Shown in pieces: positions 16,838 to 26,831 of a stretch of 38,713 nt of DNA. A program made the translations under genes and the position numbers. The stretch comes from Desulfurococcales archaeon (GTDB lineage Archaea > Thermoproteota > Thermoprotei_A > Sulfolobales > Desulfurococcaceae): contig JAMOPC010000361.1 of the NCBI GenBank assembly GCA_027064845.1, positions 1-38,713 on the forward strand, given 5' to 3'. How positions within the stretch are numbered: position 1 is the first letter of the stretch; the number at the start of each line of letters is the position of its first letter. The notes below the pieces were generated by a model that did no database searches, was not told where the DNA came from, and worked only from the letters and a program-made list of their open reading frames with translations.

Positions 16838-19315
16838 ATGTATAAAAAAGTCGGATTAGCTATAGTACTAGCGTTATTCATACTCTCAAATGTTCCATTA
16901 ATAACAGTTTCACAGGCTCCAACAGTATCATATTCTCCTATGAAGCAATTAAAAGGAGTACTAGAGGAAGATAGAGAGGCATACATGAATGCTGACGGAA
17001 ACCCCTTACATGAAGACATTGCAAACGCTGTATTTCAGGGTCCCGGCATATTTGGTTCACCTACTGTAGGTTATATGAAGAACCTAGAACTAGTATTAAC
17101 AAGGTTAGGAACCATCGGTAACATGACATATAGAGAATGGAGATGGGAAAACACACCACAAATGAGCAGCAAACCAGGATTCCCAAGCACTCTCGAAGAC
17201 GTACTTAACGGCTACCCGTTAGAGGGATGGGTAGTCTACTATAAGGCAAGAATAATTGACCCCTCCTCCGAGAGCCTTGACAACCCAAGTGGAGTGGTTG
17301 TAGCAACATACTCAGCACTAGGCAGTACATCAATTGATAAAGGAAAAGTACTACAGTCAGACTACTTCTACATTGTTGATAGTGGAATAACCTCTGAAGT
17401 ATGGGTTGACAACCCAAGACTATACGTAGTGAAATACGTTATACCACTAAGAGCTGAGATAAACCACGACAAAGAAGGTACCCCAATTAATGAAACAATC
17501 TATGCAGACTTCCAGCTAACAATCATAATCGTATTCAACAAAGTCACAAAATTCGTTGAAATATTCCAGAAACTAGATGCAACCTTAGTAGCAATGCCAC
17601 ACGATTGGAAGATAGAATTGAAATTCGGAATGGCTAGAGAAGCTATCCTAGACGCTAATCCAAATAGCGACAAAGCATTCTATGGTTGGAAAACACTAAA
17701 ACTAACCGACCCTGAGGAAGTATTCCTAGTTCTAAGCTGGGTAAACAAGACACTTGATCCATATATACAGCCTCCGGGAAGCTATTATGCAGCATATGCT
17801 TTAGCATATCCTGTCCCAGAGTCTTTTGCAATATCATCAACTATATACAACTATGACGACACGTCAGCCATATGGAGTCACAACCCAATTGATAGCGATA
17901 CGTATAAGGACTATGTAGCATTAAACCTTACCACGGGTGATCAAGCATTAATAAGATTTGATTGGAAAGGATCATTGACAATGATAGTTAATCCATCACC
18001 AACTTCTGAGACATCATCCACAGGCTGGAAGATGATAATGTACGGTATATATGATGTAACCCCAACATATGATGGCGGAGTTGGTGGAATGTTTGAAAGA
18101 GGAGAACTAATGATCAATCCTGATGAGTATTATATCGGTAATATTACCAACCTAGTAAAAATGCCTGATAATGTCACTATAACTGAGTGGTTACATACAG
18201 GCACTTTGGGCTATCTAAACGGTCTTGTCAACGAAACAACATTAATGAGCCATGAAGGCACACTTACAAAGTATGTATCATACCTCGACATTGACCAAGA
18301 CGGAAACAAGGATGAAGCAGAAGACCTAGACGGAGATAAAGTCTCTTCAAGCGATGAATACGATATAGCATACTCATGGTATCCAACAGAAGAATTTATC
18401 TGGCAGTTAAGCTGGAAGTTCAGACCACCAGTATTCTGTAAGGAAATAGAGACAGTTTGCTGCAGATACTCTGGTAATGAGTTTGTAGGAAACGACTTCT
18501 TAGTCATGCCATCACCAGGTGCTACACCAGACGCAGCAGGCTCAGCATGGTTAAACGGACTATTCGAAGCATGGCTAGTGACATTTGATGTCGAAGCATA
18601 TAACATGGAGGCAACAGTAGGATATACAAATCCGGCAAACAAGATGCTACCCTACATGATGCTAAGACTAGAGCCCATACCATCAACAACCGAAGTATAT
18701 AGATCAAGTACATGGAAGTCTGGAAGAGTAGGACATTACATGACAGACGATTTAAGAGTTTTGCCACAGATGGAGTGGACTGATGTAACATGGACTCAGT
18801 GGAGAGACGTACACTACTTCGCAATATCAGTTGCTGGCATACACCCCAACCTATTAACGTTCTATGCAAATGACTTCGTACCAATAGTAAGACCTATTGG
18901 TGGAGACTATGGCCCAGGATACTTAGTAGTACTACCAGTGACTGGACCTGTATCGATCTCAGAGTATGTTGGCGGAGACGTAGGAGCCGGAGTAATTGCA
19001 CTAGCAAGAGATCACTTCAACAATACTTACTTAATAGTATACGGATTAGACGCACAAGACACCTACTGGACAGCGTGGTTTGCAACATTCCAGTTACTAA
19101 ACTTAGATGAAGAATACCTATGCAGTCAAGCAATAATGATAGAAATAGACTACAGCAACATAGGACACGAATGGGGCGACGGAACCGGCATACCAATAGC
19201 ACATCCCAACTATCCATTCGTAAATGGTGAACCAGGATTCACAATATTATATAAGGCTATAGAACACGGAAACCTAGATGGAGACTGGAGCTGCGGCTGT
19301 GGAATCAGAATGTGA
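16838..19315 (+). CDS. Large secreted protein with tandem EF-hand-like calcium loops
   Basis: About 825 residues with a clear signal peptide (1-27, ending VSQAP) and no C-terminal membrane helix, so it is released or held by the S-layer. The sequence is Trp/Tyr/Pro-rich and beta-like. Near residues 484-508 two 12-residue loops follow directly on each other: DIDQDGNKDEAE and DLDGDKVSSSDE. Both have Asp at 1, 3 and 5 and Glu at 12, as in EF-hand or thrombospondin type 3 loops. Cysteines cluster at FCKEIETVCC and at the end (SCGCG). Codons are distinctly more G/C-rich than in neighbouring glycosyltransferase genes, which suggests high expression. It lies directly downstream of the protease gene but has its own promoter signals. 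No enzyme family is recognised; an abundant surface or binding protein is a guess. Confidence 0.6.
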   Translation: MYKKVGLAIVLALFILSNVPLITVSQAPTVSYSPMKQLKGVLEEDREAYMNADGNPLHEDIANAVFQGPGIFGSPTVGYMKNLELVLTRLGTIGNMTYREWRWENTPQMSSKPGFPSTLEDVLNGYPLEGWVVYYKARIIDPSSESLDNPSGVVVATYSALGSTSIDKGKVLQSDYFYIVDSGITSEVWVDNPRLYVVKYVIPLRAEINHDKEGTPINETIYADFQLTIIIVFNKVTKFVEIFQKLDATLVAMPHDWKIELKFGMAREAILDANPNSDKAFYGWKTLKLTDPEEVFLVLSWVNKTLDPYIQPPGSYYAAYALAYPVPESFAISSTIYNYDDTSAIWSHNPIDSDTYKDYVALNLTTGDQALIRFDWKGSLTMIVNPSPTSETSSTGWKMIMYGIYDVTPTYDGGVGGMFERGELMINPDEYYIGNITNLVKMPDNVTITEWLHTGTLGYLNGLVNETTLMSHEGTLTKYVSYLDIDQDGNKDEAEDLDGDKVSSSDEYDIAYSWYPTEEFIWQLSWKFRPPVFCKEIETVCCRYSGNEFVGNDFLVMPSPGATPDAAGSAWLNGLFEAWLVTFDVEAYNMEATVGYTNPANKMLPYMMLRLEPIPSTTEVYRSSTWKSGRVGHYMTDDLRVLPQMEWTDVTWTQWRDVHYFAISVAGIHPNLLTFYANDFVPIVRPIGGDYGPGYLVVLPVTGPVSISEYVGGDVGAGVIALARDHFNNTYLIVYGLDAQDTYWTAWFATFQLLNLDEEYLCSQAIMIEIDYSNIGHEWGDGTGIPIAHPNYPFVNGEPGFTILYKAIEHGNLDGDWSCGCGIRM

Positions 19316-19349
19316 TCAAATTTTAAACCTTAGTATAAAAAATAAATAT

Positions 19350-19366
19350 ATAACTTTTTTTAAAAC
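19350..19366 (+). terminator. T-rich terminator after the calcium-loop protein
   Basis: Seven consecutive Ts (19355-19361) about 40 bases after the stop, in an unstructured AT-rich spacer. Confidence 0.45.
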
Positions 19367-19504
19367 CTATAATCATTAATCTAACTCAACTCCTCAAAAC
19401 AATAAAGGAACGAAATAAAGCATATATACATTATTTTATATTAATTTGACATCATGAACTGGATAAAATGTTTTTAAGAATTATAAAAATGAAAGTGGTC
19501 AGAT

Positions 19505-20596
19505 TTGCATATTAAGATAAGTAAAAGATCAATATGCGTATTTTTAATATTTGTTATCATAAGTATAGCCTATCGAGCGTATATAATAGAATCATTTTCT
19601 CATAATAGCAGTTTCACGGATTACGGGTCGTTAGCGTCAGAAAATTCGGTTTATAATAAAGTATATGTTCCGGATAATATTTCTTCAATAAATACGGCTT
19701 TGAGCATGGTTTCTCCTGGTGGAACAATATATCTTAAAAAAGGAGTTTATAACGAATATGTCAGAATAAATAAATCAGTCAGAATTATCGGTATAGGAGA
19801 AGTTATCATAACGAACAGAATAATAATATCTTCAACGAAAAACGTGTCAATCCATAATGTATCTATATCAATCTTTCCTCCCGGTTCTGAAGAAGCACTC
19901 ATTATTTACAATTCGTCTAATATAAAATTATTCAACATTAGTTTCATTTACTCAGGTATAATAATTACTAGATCTCAAAATATATTAATAATTAATTCTA
20001 ATTTCGAAAAGGTAAGTTTTCCCTCAATAATAATAAAGAACAAATCACATAATATCACCATAGAATATAATGTTTTCAACAACGTATACACTGCATTAAC
20101 AGTCTTTGATGGAAGCAATATTATTTTTTCTTTTAACAAAATTTTCCAGACTAGGTCATATGGTGTAAAACTGTTATCTAAATCAATGAATGTAAAAGTT
20201 TATCTTAATAATTTCTACGATGATGTAAAATGCTATGATGAGGGAAGAAATAATCTCTGGTATGATCCCATTACTAAGCTAGGAAACTACTGGGAACACA
20301 CTACCAAAACAATCGAACATAATCTAAATAATCAGACCTGTAATTATTATATAAGAATAGATGGTTCAGCAAATAATATTGATAAATACCCATTATGCTC
20401 TAGTTATGAAAATTATATATCAATATTTAAGAACACCCATGATCATAGATTCGAAAATACGAGTATCACAGGTACATCAGTTCCTTCTACAAGATCCGAT
20501 AGACCTACATATATCTTAACCGCTTTACCAATATGCATCCTTATATTAGTTCTTCTAATTCTAATTTATTACAGGAGGAGAAAGAGAAATGAGTAA
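19505..20596 (+). CDS. Membrane-anchored parallel beta-helix (NosD/PbH1-like) surface protein
   Basis: 363 residues. N-terminal hydrophobic signal or anchor (about 9-27), then a right-handed beta-helix from about 50 to 290. It opens with the typical VPDNISSINTALSMVSPGGTI cap (pectate-lyase/NosD style) and continues with many short repeated strands (IIGIGEVIITN, NVSIHNVSI, NIKLFNISF, NITIEYNVFNN). A Thr/Ser linker and a C-terminal helix (about 335-357) with a RRRKRN tail anchor it. The TTG start has GTGGTC upstream. Beta-helices of this type bind or process polysaccharide, but no catalytic residues can be assigned. It overlaps the next gene by eight bases, so the two work together. Confidence 0.7.
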   Translation: MHIKISKRSICVFLIFVIISIAYRAYIIESFSHNSSFTDYGSLASENSVYNKVYVPDNISSINTALSMVSPGGTIYLKKGVYNEYVRINKSVRIIGIGEVIITNRIIISSTKNVSIHNVSISIFPPGSEEALIIYNSSNIKLFNISFIYSGIIITRSQNILIINSNFEKVSFPSIIIKNKSHNITIEYNVFNNVYTALTVFDGSNIIFSFNKIFQTRSYGVKLLSKSMNVKVYLNNFYDDVKCYDEGRNNLWYDPITKLGNYWEHTTKTIEHNLNNQTCNYYIRIDGSANNIDKYPLCSSYENYISIFKNTHDHRFENTSITGTSVPSTRSDRPTYILTALPICILILVLLILIYYRRRKRNE

Positions 20597-21950
20597 TTCT
20601 GAAGAGAAAAATAGTATGTACATAGTATATTTCCTAATAATTTTACTATTAATTAGTTCTACGAATACCTATGTGTACGCGGATGATAAATATAAAGCAC
20701 TATCTTATCCCATAGCAATTGGATACATGGGAAATAATAGATTCATTCTATACAGTAATAATACTATATACAAAATCCTAGATGATGGAAGTCAAGAATT
20801 TTTAATCAGCATTCCTGCTTCAATAAACATATCAAGTTATACAATACATGAATTCACAATAGTTAATAATAACATCTGCTTCTTCCTCTATAAAAACATA
20901 AACAAAACCGCTGGATATACTCGGATACTTGTATGGGATACAACAAGTAAAAAAATAATATTTAATAAAACCTTCGTATTTAGCCTAATAAATAAAACAG
21001 CAGTACGGGGTAACTTAGCAACTATAGCAGCCATGACGAATAAAGGGCTTGCAGTAATAATTTCTAATACAACATCAACATATATACTCGTATACAAGAG
21101 AATAAATAATACGTTTAAATTATTTAGAACATATGATAAAACATATTCTTACACACTATATATTTACAACAACACAATCCTAGGGATAATCCCATACATA
21201 GGCACCTATTATAACAGAACAGTTCTAATACCCCATCTAGTAGACTTATTTACAAACACATCAATATTCGAGATACCATCACTAATACCCGTAATACCAT
21301 TCGGCACCCCAATAGTTCAAATATACAAAAACATGACATCTTGGATCATACACGTTACAGTAATCAATAAATTAGCCCATAGAATAGAATACTATATAAC
21401 AAAACCTAAAAGCTACGAATTAAAAGACGCATCAAAAGCATCATTCTCACCAATCCTAGACTGTGCAGTCTTCGAAACACAGAACGGAGCAATTATACTA
21501 TTACCTGACGGAACCAAGTACTTCCTGAACAAATACCTACCTGTCTTACCCCGAGAAGTCTTCATGCTAATAGACCCGCCAAATGGCATAATAGACGTCG
21601 ACCAGAACAATCATAGAATGCTCTTAAAATATAACAAGGGAAACATCACCGAGATATTCCTACTAGAAAACAATAAACTACACAAAATATACGAACTACC
21701 AGCAAAATACTCATATAAATCAAACGGATTCTATGGTACAATAAAAGGAAACTACGCCTTCCTAATAGATCCAGAAAAGCACAAACTAATAAAAATCAAT
21801 CTTGAAGAAGTATTAAAATCAATCAATAAAGGCGACGATATTAAGGTTGAAAACAATTTCCGCGTCTACTTATTAATAGCAGTTTTTATAATTAGTGTTC
21901 TCATAGTTATTTTACTTATCAAATATAGATATAAGTTAAAGCCAAAATGA
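20589..21950 (+). CDS. Membrane-anchored beta-propeller-like surface protein
   Basis: 453 residues. Signal peptide (about 10-31), then about 380 residues of short repeated beta-strand units with phrases such as ILVWDTTSKKIIFN, LPDGTKYFLN and FYGTIKGNYAFLIDPEKHK that suggest a beta-propeller. A single C-terminal helix (about 425-446) with a KYRYKLKPK tail follows. The start is supported by AGGAGGAG at 20573-20580. It is translationally coupled to the beta-helix gene. The role is unknown; the pair could form a surface-binding complex. The fold assignment is by pattern only. Confidence 0.55.
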   Translation: MSNSEEKNSMYIVYFLIILLLISSTNTYVYADDKYKALSYPIAIGYMGNNRFILYSNNTIYKILDDGSQEFLISIPASINISSYTIHEFTIVNNNICFFLYKNINKTAGYTRILVWDTTSKKIIFNKTFVFSLINKTAVRGNLATIAAMTNKGLAVIISNTTSTYILVYKRINNTFKLFRTYDKTYSYTLYIYNNTILGIIPYIGTYYNRTVLIPHLVDLFTNTSIFEIPSLIPVIPFGTPIVQIYKNMTSWIIHVTVINKLAHRIEYYITKPKSYELKDASKASFSPILDCAVFETQNGAIILLPDGTKYFLNKYLPVLPREVFMLIDPPNGIIDVDQNNHRMLLKYNKGNITEIFLLENNKLHKIYELPAKYSYKSNGFYGTIKGNYAFLIDPEKHKLIKINLEEVLKSINKGDDIKVENNFRVYLLIAVFIISVLIVILLIKYRYKLKPK

Positions 21951-22029
21951 AATAATGATACATGAAAATTATAGTGATTTATACAGAAAATTGTCAAATA
22001 CGTAGATGTTTAGAACATAGGGAGATAAT

Positions 22030-24411
22030 ATGAACAAATATATCCCCAAATTAGAGAAAAACTTTAACAAAACAACTAAGATCTTAAAAGACCATATTTA
22101 TCCAATACTATTTTTTGCACTATTAAACCTAAGAATAATAACCTGGTTCCAACCTGGTCACGTAGTATTTTCAGGAGATTTTAGACCATTTCTTACGTGG
22201 GAGGCATTCATCAATAAAATCAATGGAGTATGGACCGAAGTGGACTTTGGCACACCTTCTTTCTATTTTACTCGAAAATATAGTATTTTTGAACTTTTTT
22301 CTATGATAGCATATCGCATATTTGGGGATTTGACAATATCACAAATTATTGCTACATACGTACTATATATGATTTTTTCTATTGTAGGATACTTTTTGTA
22401 TTATTTGCTGACGCAAAATAAGTTAATCTCGTTTGTATCAGCTTTCTTTCTCACAACAAATCCTTTACTTATAAATGATAGAGAAATTACAGCTTTAGGT
22501 TTTGTAAATTATTATTTTGTACCGACTATAATAATATTATTATTATATGTTTATTCTTTAGAAAAGAGTAATTTATTTTATGCATTTAGTGCCGGTCTAT
22601 TGGTTTTTTTAGCAACTTCAGCCTTTCCAAATCCTAAAACATTAATTTTTGTTATCACTCTAGTTATCTATATAACATTATTCCTTTTATTTAAAAAGAA
22701 ATATATAATCATAAACGTAAAGAAAAACAGTAATAAAACTATTAATATTTCATTTGTTCTGGATAGTCTCAGTATAAAACGTGTCTTAATTCATCTCTTT
22801 CTTTTTGTTGTAGGATTTTTAATTGATCTAGTACCTATTCTACATTTATATATGAGTGAACAAAAACTTATTCTAAGGACGCTTAAATGGTATCAGAATA
22901 CAAGTCCAACTTTTATAAGAAAAATAAACCCTATTGAATTCCTAAGGTTCATTTTTAGATGGTCATTCTTTAGTGGGGCATTTGGTCGTCCGTATGTTCC
23001 ATATAGGGATTTATACGTTGATAACTTATTTTTTAAACTCCTCATGTATGTTCCGTTTGTCGTGATATTAATAACAGTTATTTATTCGCTGAAATATAGG
23101 AAATATAGATTATACACGGTGTTTTCTTTTATACCATATGCATTAAGTATTCTTACGTCTTATTCCATAGTATGCAATGATTTAACATTCATGGTATTTT
23201 CTAAAAGCGCTATATTAAGATCATTAATAGAACCCGTATATTTATCCTTTTATACTGTTTTATTTGCAGCACTTATATTTGGCATATGTTTACAAATATT
23301 AAACGAAATAATAAGAAAGATTTTTAATGATATACATAAGCAGAATATTCTATCGGCATCTCTATTATTTATGTTCTTAATTCTATTTTCTGCTATAAGC
23401 TATCCATTATTTTCGGGAGATATCACTAGAAACTGGTTAGATCCAAATGTTAAAGGATATTATTTACCTATAGAAATCTATAAGGATATTAATAGAAAGA
23501 TTTCGAATGATTACTGGGTTCTCTTATTGCCTCATAGATATACGTATGTGTATTATAATGAAACTAACGAGTTATGGGGTTCAGGTAATCCTTATCCCAA
23601 GATTTTTGGTTTTCCATATATATCTGGTCTGGGTACCGAATATATTAGATCCTCGAGCGATGACGTCGTAGAATATATTTATTCACTATTTCATGATAAT
23701 CACTATGGTTCTCAAGATATTATAAAACTTTTCGGCCTGTTGGGAATAAGATATGTTCTTATTGAAAAGAACATTATATTTGGAGCAAGGGATAGCTACG
23801 ATATTTATTTAAATAAATTACTTAGTTCGAGTAATGTTGAAATTCTTTCAAATTATTCTAATAGAGTATTATTGTCCTTAAATATATCGAATAAAATAAT
23901 CTATATTGCGAAAAAATACTCCTTTTATCAAAATTATACGGATTTAGTCGAAGACGTTAAGAATATTAAATACATTAATGACCTAAAGGGCTATGTCTTC
24001 ATAGACAAGTCGTATAAATACATCTATGATCTTTTAGATAGATATCCCAATATAATAGGCGAAGGAAAATTAATTAATGTGAACAAATATTCCCCTTCCC
24101 ATATTATGGTTGAAGTTTCTAGTGATAAATACTTCATACTAGTGTTGCAGGAAAGTTATGATGATAATTGGGTTGTTTATATTAATGGAAAAAAACTTGA
24201 TCCAAGGCTTCATTTTAAGGTTAATGGATACGGTAATGGATGGTTGATACCTGTTAAGGGTTTTGCTAAGATTGACATAGTTTATTTACCGAGTAGGATC
24301 GATATTATATATACTTTTTATCCCTTCCTTTTCATAATTGCAATGATCGTTTATTATGTGTTGAATAAAGGCTTTCATAATCCTAGATTTAATTTTAGGA
24401 AGCGAGTTTAA
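22030..24411 (+). CDS. GT-C membrane glycosyltransferase-like protein (AftD/YfhO-like)
   Basis: 793 residues with about 12 membrane helices and a large outer C-terminal part. The first outer loop after helix 1 carries SGDFRPFLTWEAF, with acidic Asp as in GT-C active sites. Residues from about 480 form a soluble domain ending in the pattern VLQESYDDNWVVYINGKK, which is typical of the YfhO/arabinofuranosyltransferase-like C-terminal domain, then a final helix and a basic end. It probably uses a lipid-linked sugar on the outside of the cell. ATG with GGGAGAT upstream. It heads a plus-strand set with the flippase and a GT2 enzyme. Confidence 0.65.
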   Translation: MNKYIPKLEKNFNKTTKILKDHIYPILFFALLNLRIITWFQPGHVVFSGDFRPFLTWEAFINKINGVWTEVDFGTPSFYFTRKYSIFELFSMIAYRIFGDLTISQIIATYVLYMIFSIVGYFLYYLLTQNKLISFVSAFFLTTNPLLINDREITALGFVNYYFVPTIIILLLYVYSLEKSNLFYAFSAGLLVFLATSAFPNPKTLIFVITLVIYITLFLLFKKKYIIINVKKNSNKTINISFVLDSLSIKRVLIHLFLFVVGFLIDLVPILHLYMSEQKLILRTLKWYQNTSPTFIRKINPIEFLRFIFRWSFFSGAFGRPYVPYRDLYVDNLFFKLLMYVPFVVILITVIYSLKYRKYRLYTVFSFIPYALSILTSYSIVCNDLTFMVFSKSAILRSLIEPVYLSFYTVLFAALIFGICLQILNEIIRKIFNDIHKQNILSASLLFMFLILFSAISYPLFSGDITRNWLDPNVKGYYLPIEIYKDINRKISNDYWVLLLPHRYTYVYYNETNELWGSGNPYPKIFGFPYISGLGTEYIRSSSDDVVEYIYSLFHDNHYGSQDIIKLFGLLGIRYVLIEKNIIFGARDSYDIYLNKLLSSSNVEILSNYSNRVLLSLNISNKIIYIAKKYSFYQNYTDLVEDVKNIKYINDLKGYVFIDKSYKYIYDLLDRYPNIIGEGKLINVNKYSPSHIMVEVSSDKYFILVLQESYDDNWVVYINGKKLDPRLHFKVNGYGNGWLIPVKGFAKIDIVYLPSRIDIIYTFYPFLFIIAMIVYYVLNKGFHNPRFNFRKRV

Positions 24412-24490
24412 CGTTCTCTATTTAAATATTTCTTGGTTATTTTTATTTTAGACAGCACAGGATACTTTTTGATCGAAAAGGTGTAATGTT

Positions 24491-25885
24491 ATGAGTCGCG
24501 TTTTCGGAAAAGTACTGGCTGGTGGGACATGGTTATTTTTAGCAGGATTAGTTTTTAACTTGTTTAATTTTATTTATTGGTTTTTAATTACTAGGATTGC
24601 TGGGGTTAGTATAATAGGTTTAGCATCCACGGTATATAGTTCTGCTATTATAGCTAGTACGATTGTTTCTTCGGGTTTAGATATAGCTGTTATGAGAGAA
24701 GTATCATCGTATGGATTGTTTTTAATTAAGAGGATTTTTCCCTCAATATTGATTATTTCAATGGTTTCTTTTGTTTTGTCTTATATGCTTACATTAATAG
24801 TAGGATTTGATACTGGAGTAGCAGTTATTTCTGGTATATTGGCTTTTCTCAATGTAATTAGTGTTATTTTATTAGCAGCATTAATAGGTTCTACCATGTT
24901 TAAACATTATTTTATAGCTTTAACAACTTCCTCTGTGTTAAAGCTTTTGGTAGGAATTTTCCTTATTCTTTTTGGGTTTGGCTTGTATTCGTTATTGTTT
25001 GGATTTATGGCTTATCTGTTAGCATCAATAGTGCTTTCGATCTATTCTATATATAGTACTACTCGAAAGAATATTATAGATATACAGCCAAATGAGGCCT
25101 CTATCAATTATAATATCTTTTCCTTCTTCAAGATTGGTTATTCAAATTATTTCTTTACAATAACCAATCAGATCCTAACTTATATATTCACCTATACATT
25201 CATGTTTATAGTTAGGAAAGCAATAGATACAGGAACACTTTATATTTCAATAATGATTATTACAGTTATTTCAATGTTTCCTCAAGCGTTATTAAATGCA
25301 TCTTTACCTATCAGTATCAGAGAAAAAACAGATGAAATATCTAGTAGTTTAAGACTCGGAATAGCGATTTCAGGATTTTTATGCATTTCATTATTACCAG
25401 TCTCAACAGATGTACTTGCAATTTTAAACCAAAACCTAACATATGGAGAGGAAACGCTAAATATATTAATCCTATCAGTGCCATTTATGGTCGGCCTAAC
25501 AACCTACTTAATGAAGTGGAATAAAGAGCTCAAGATAAAAAATATCATAATAGTGGGTTTTACAAGACTACTTACTCTGCTAGTCTTATTAGTATTTCTC
25601 GCCTCTCACCAAGGCATCATTGGTGCTGCCCTATCGTATCTCGTATCGAACATTATATCATATTTTGTAGCCTACATGGTTGATAAAAAATATCTAAAAG
25701 CAATTATATTTACATCAATATTTTTAATGATCGAGTATCTTATGAATCACGTCATATCATTAAAAATGCTTATACCGATTATTATAGCCATATACGCATT
25801 ATTGATCTTTAGATTAAAAATTATTAACATAGCCGAAGCAAAATTGTTCAAAAATATAGTAAAGGAAATAATTAAAAACTTATAA
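24491..25885 (+). CDS. Polysaccharide/oligosaccharide-lipid flippase (Wzx/MOP family)
   Basis: 464 residues with 12-14 evenly spaced hydrophobic helices and few loops. The N-terminus reads GKVLAGGTWLFLAGLVFNLFNFIYWFL, like the start of Wzx-type transporters of the MOP superfamily, and the total length is usual. It would move lipid-linked glycans from the inner to the outer face of the membrane, providing substrate for the GT-C enzyme encoded upstream. ATG preceded by GGTGTAATG. Confidence 0.8.
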   Translation: MSRVFGKVLAGGTWLFLAGLVFNLFNFIYWFLITRIAGVSIIGLASTVYSSAIIASTIVSSGLDIAVMREVSSYGLFLIKRIFPSILIISMVSFVLSYMLTLIVGFDTGVAVISGILAFLNVISVILLAALIGSTMFKHYFIALTTSSVLKLLVGIFLILFGFGLYSLLFGFMAYLLASIVLSIYSIYSTTRKNIIDIQPNEASINYNIFSFFKIGYSNYFFTITNQILTYIFTYTFMFIVRKAIDTGTLYISIMIITVISMFPQALLNASLPISIREKTDEISSSLRLGIAISGFLCISLLPVSTDVLAILNQNLTYGEETLNILILSVPFMVGLTTYLMKWNKELKIKNIIIVGFTRLLTLLVLLVFLASHQGIIGAALSYLVSNIISYFVAYMVDKKYLKAIIFTSIFLMIEYLMNHVISLKMLIPIIIAIYALLIFRLKIINIAEAKLFKNIVKEIIKNL

Positions 25886-25977
25886 AACTGAGATCATAAT
25901 CATTTTAGTTAATCATGATTAAAAACAATAAATAACCAATTATCGATTTATATGAAAACAAAAACAGTTTGCGGGAC

Positions 25978-26817
25978 ATGGAATTGAACGACGAGAGGGC
26001 TCTGGTATCTATTATTATACCGACATATAATTCTGCAAAAACCTTACCTAGATGTTTAGAATCTATCAAGAAACAAAGCTATAAAAATATAGAAATAATC
26101 ATTGTTGATAATTTTAGTAATGATAATACTGTGGAAATCGCTAAACGTTATGATGCAAGGGTTGTACAAGTAAAGAGTGAGAGGACTAAGGCTAAAAACA
26201 TAGGTCTAAGACTGGCTAATGGTAAGTATGTATTGTTTATTGATGCAGATATGGAATTAACCCCTCGAGTAATTGAAGAATGTGTACAAGTAATTAACAC
26301 TAGTTCTAAAATAGCCGGAATAATAATTCCGGAAAGAAGTGTTGGGAATAATTATTGGTCTAAAGTAAGGGACTACGAGAGAAGTTTCTATATAGGCACA
26401 CCCATAGAGTCACCAAGATTCTTTCTAAGAGAAATAGCACTAAAAGTAGGAGGATATGATGAAGACTTAATTTTTTACGAAGAGGCTACTTTACCATACA
26501 AGATAGAACAATTAGGATATTATACAAGAGCTAGAATCAAGTCTTATATTATTCATCATGAGGAAGACTTTGAATTAGCAAAATGGATCAGGAAGAAGTT
26601 TTATTACGGTAAAACATTAAAAAATTACTGTAACAAATATAAAAACAAGTATGAGTTTTATGTATCTTTTCAAGTAAAGCCTTCCTATAGGCTTGCTTTA
26701 TTTATTAGAAATAAAAGATTTTGGACAAACTTAAATTACTCATTAGGTCTAATATATCTAAAATTCTTAGAATTTATCTCGATAAAACTAGGAGAGCTAT
26801 CTAGCGTAAATCTATGA
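25978..26817 (+). CDS. GT2-family glycosyltransferase
   Basis: About 279 residues, cytoplasmic GT-A fold. VSIIIPTYNSAKTLPRCLESI opens the nucleotide-binding domain, IIVDNFSNDNT gives the first acidic site, and FIDADMELTP (DAD) is the metal-binding DxD. YEEATLPYKIEQLG is the usual later acidic helix, followed by HHEED. The C-terminus is basic and amphipathic with no membrane span. The ATG at 25978 is favoured: TTTATAT at 25947-25953 would make the mRNA leaderless there. A TTG three codons upstream is an alternative. It adds a sugar to a lipid-linked or protein-bound glycan; the donor is unknown. Confidence 0.85.
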   Translation: MELNDERALVSIIIPTYNSAKTLPRCLESIKKQSYKNIEIIIVDNFSNDNTVEIAKRYDARVVQVKSERTKAKNIGLRLANGKYVLFIDADMELTPRVIEECVQVINTSSKIAGIIIPERSVGNNYWSKVRDYERSFYIGTPIESPRFFLREIALKVGGYDEDLIFYEEATLPYKIEQLGYYTRARIKSYIIHHEEDFELAKWIRKKFYYGKTLKNYCNKYKNKYEFYVSFQVKPSYRLALFIRNKRFWTNLNYSLGLIYLKFLEFISIKLGELSSVNL

Positions 26818-26831
26818 TTTAGTTAAATACT

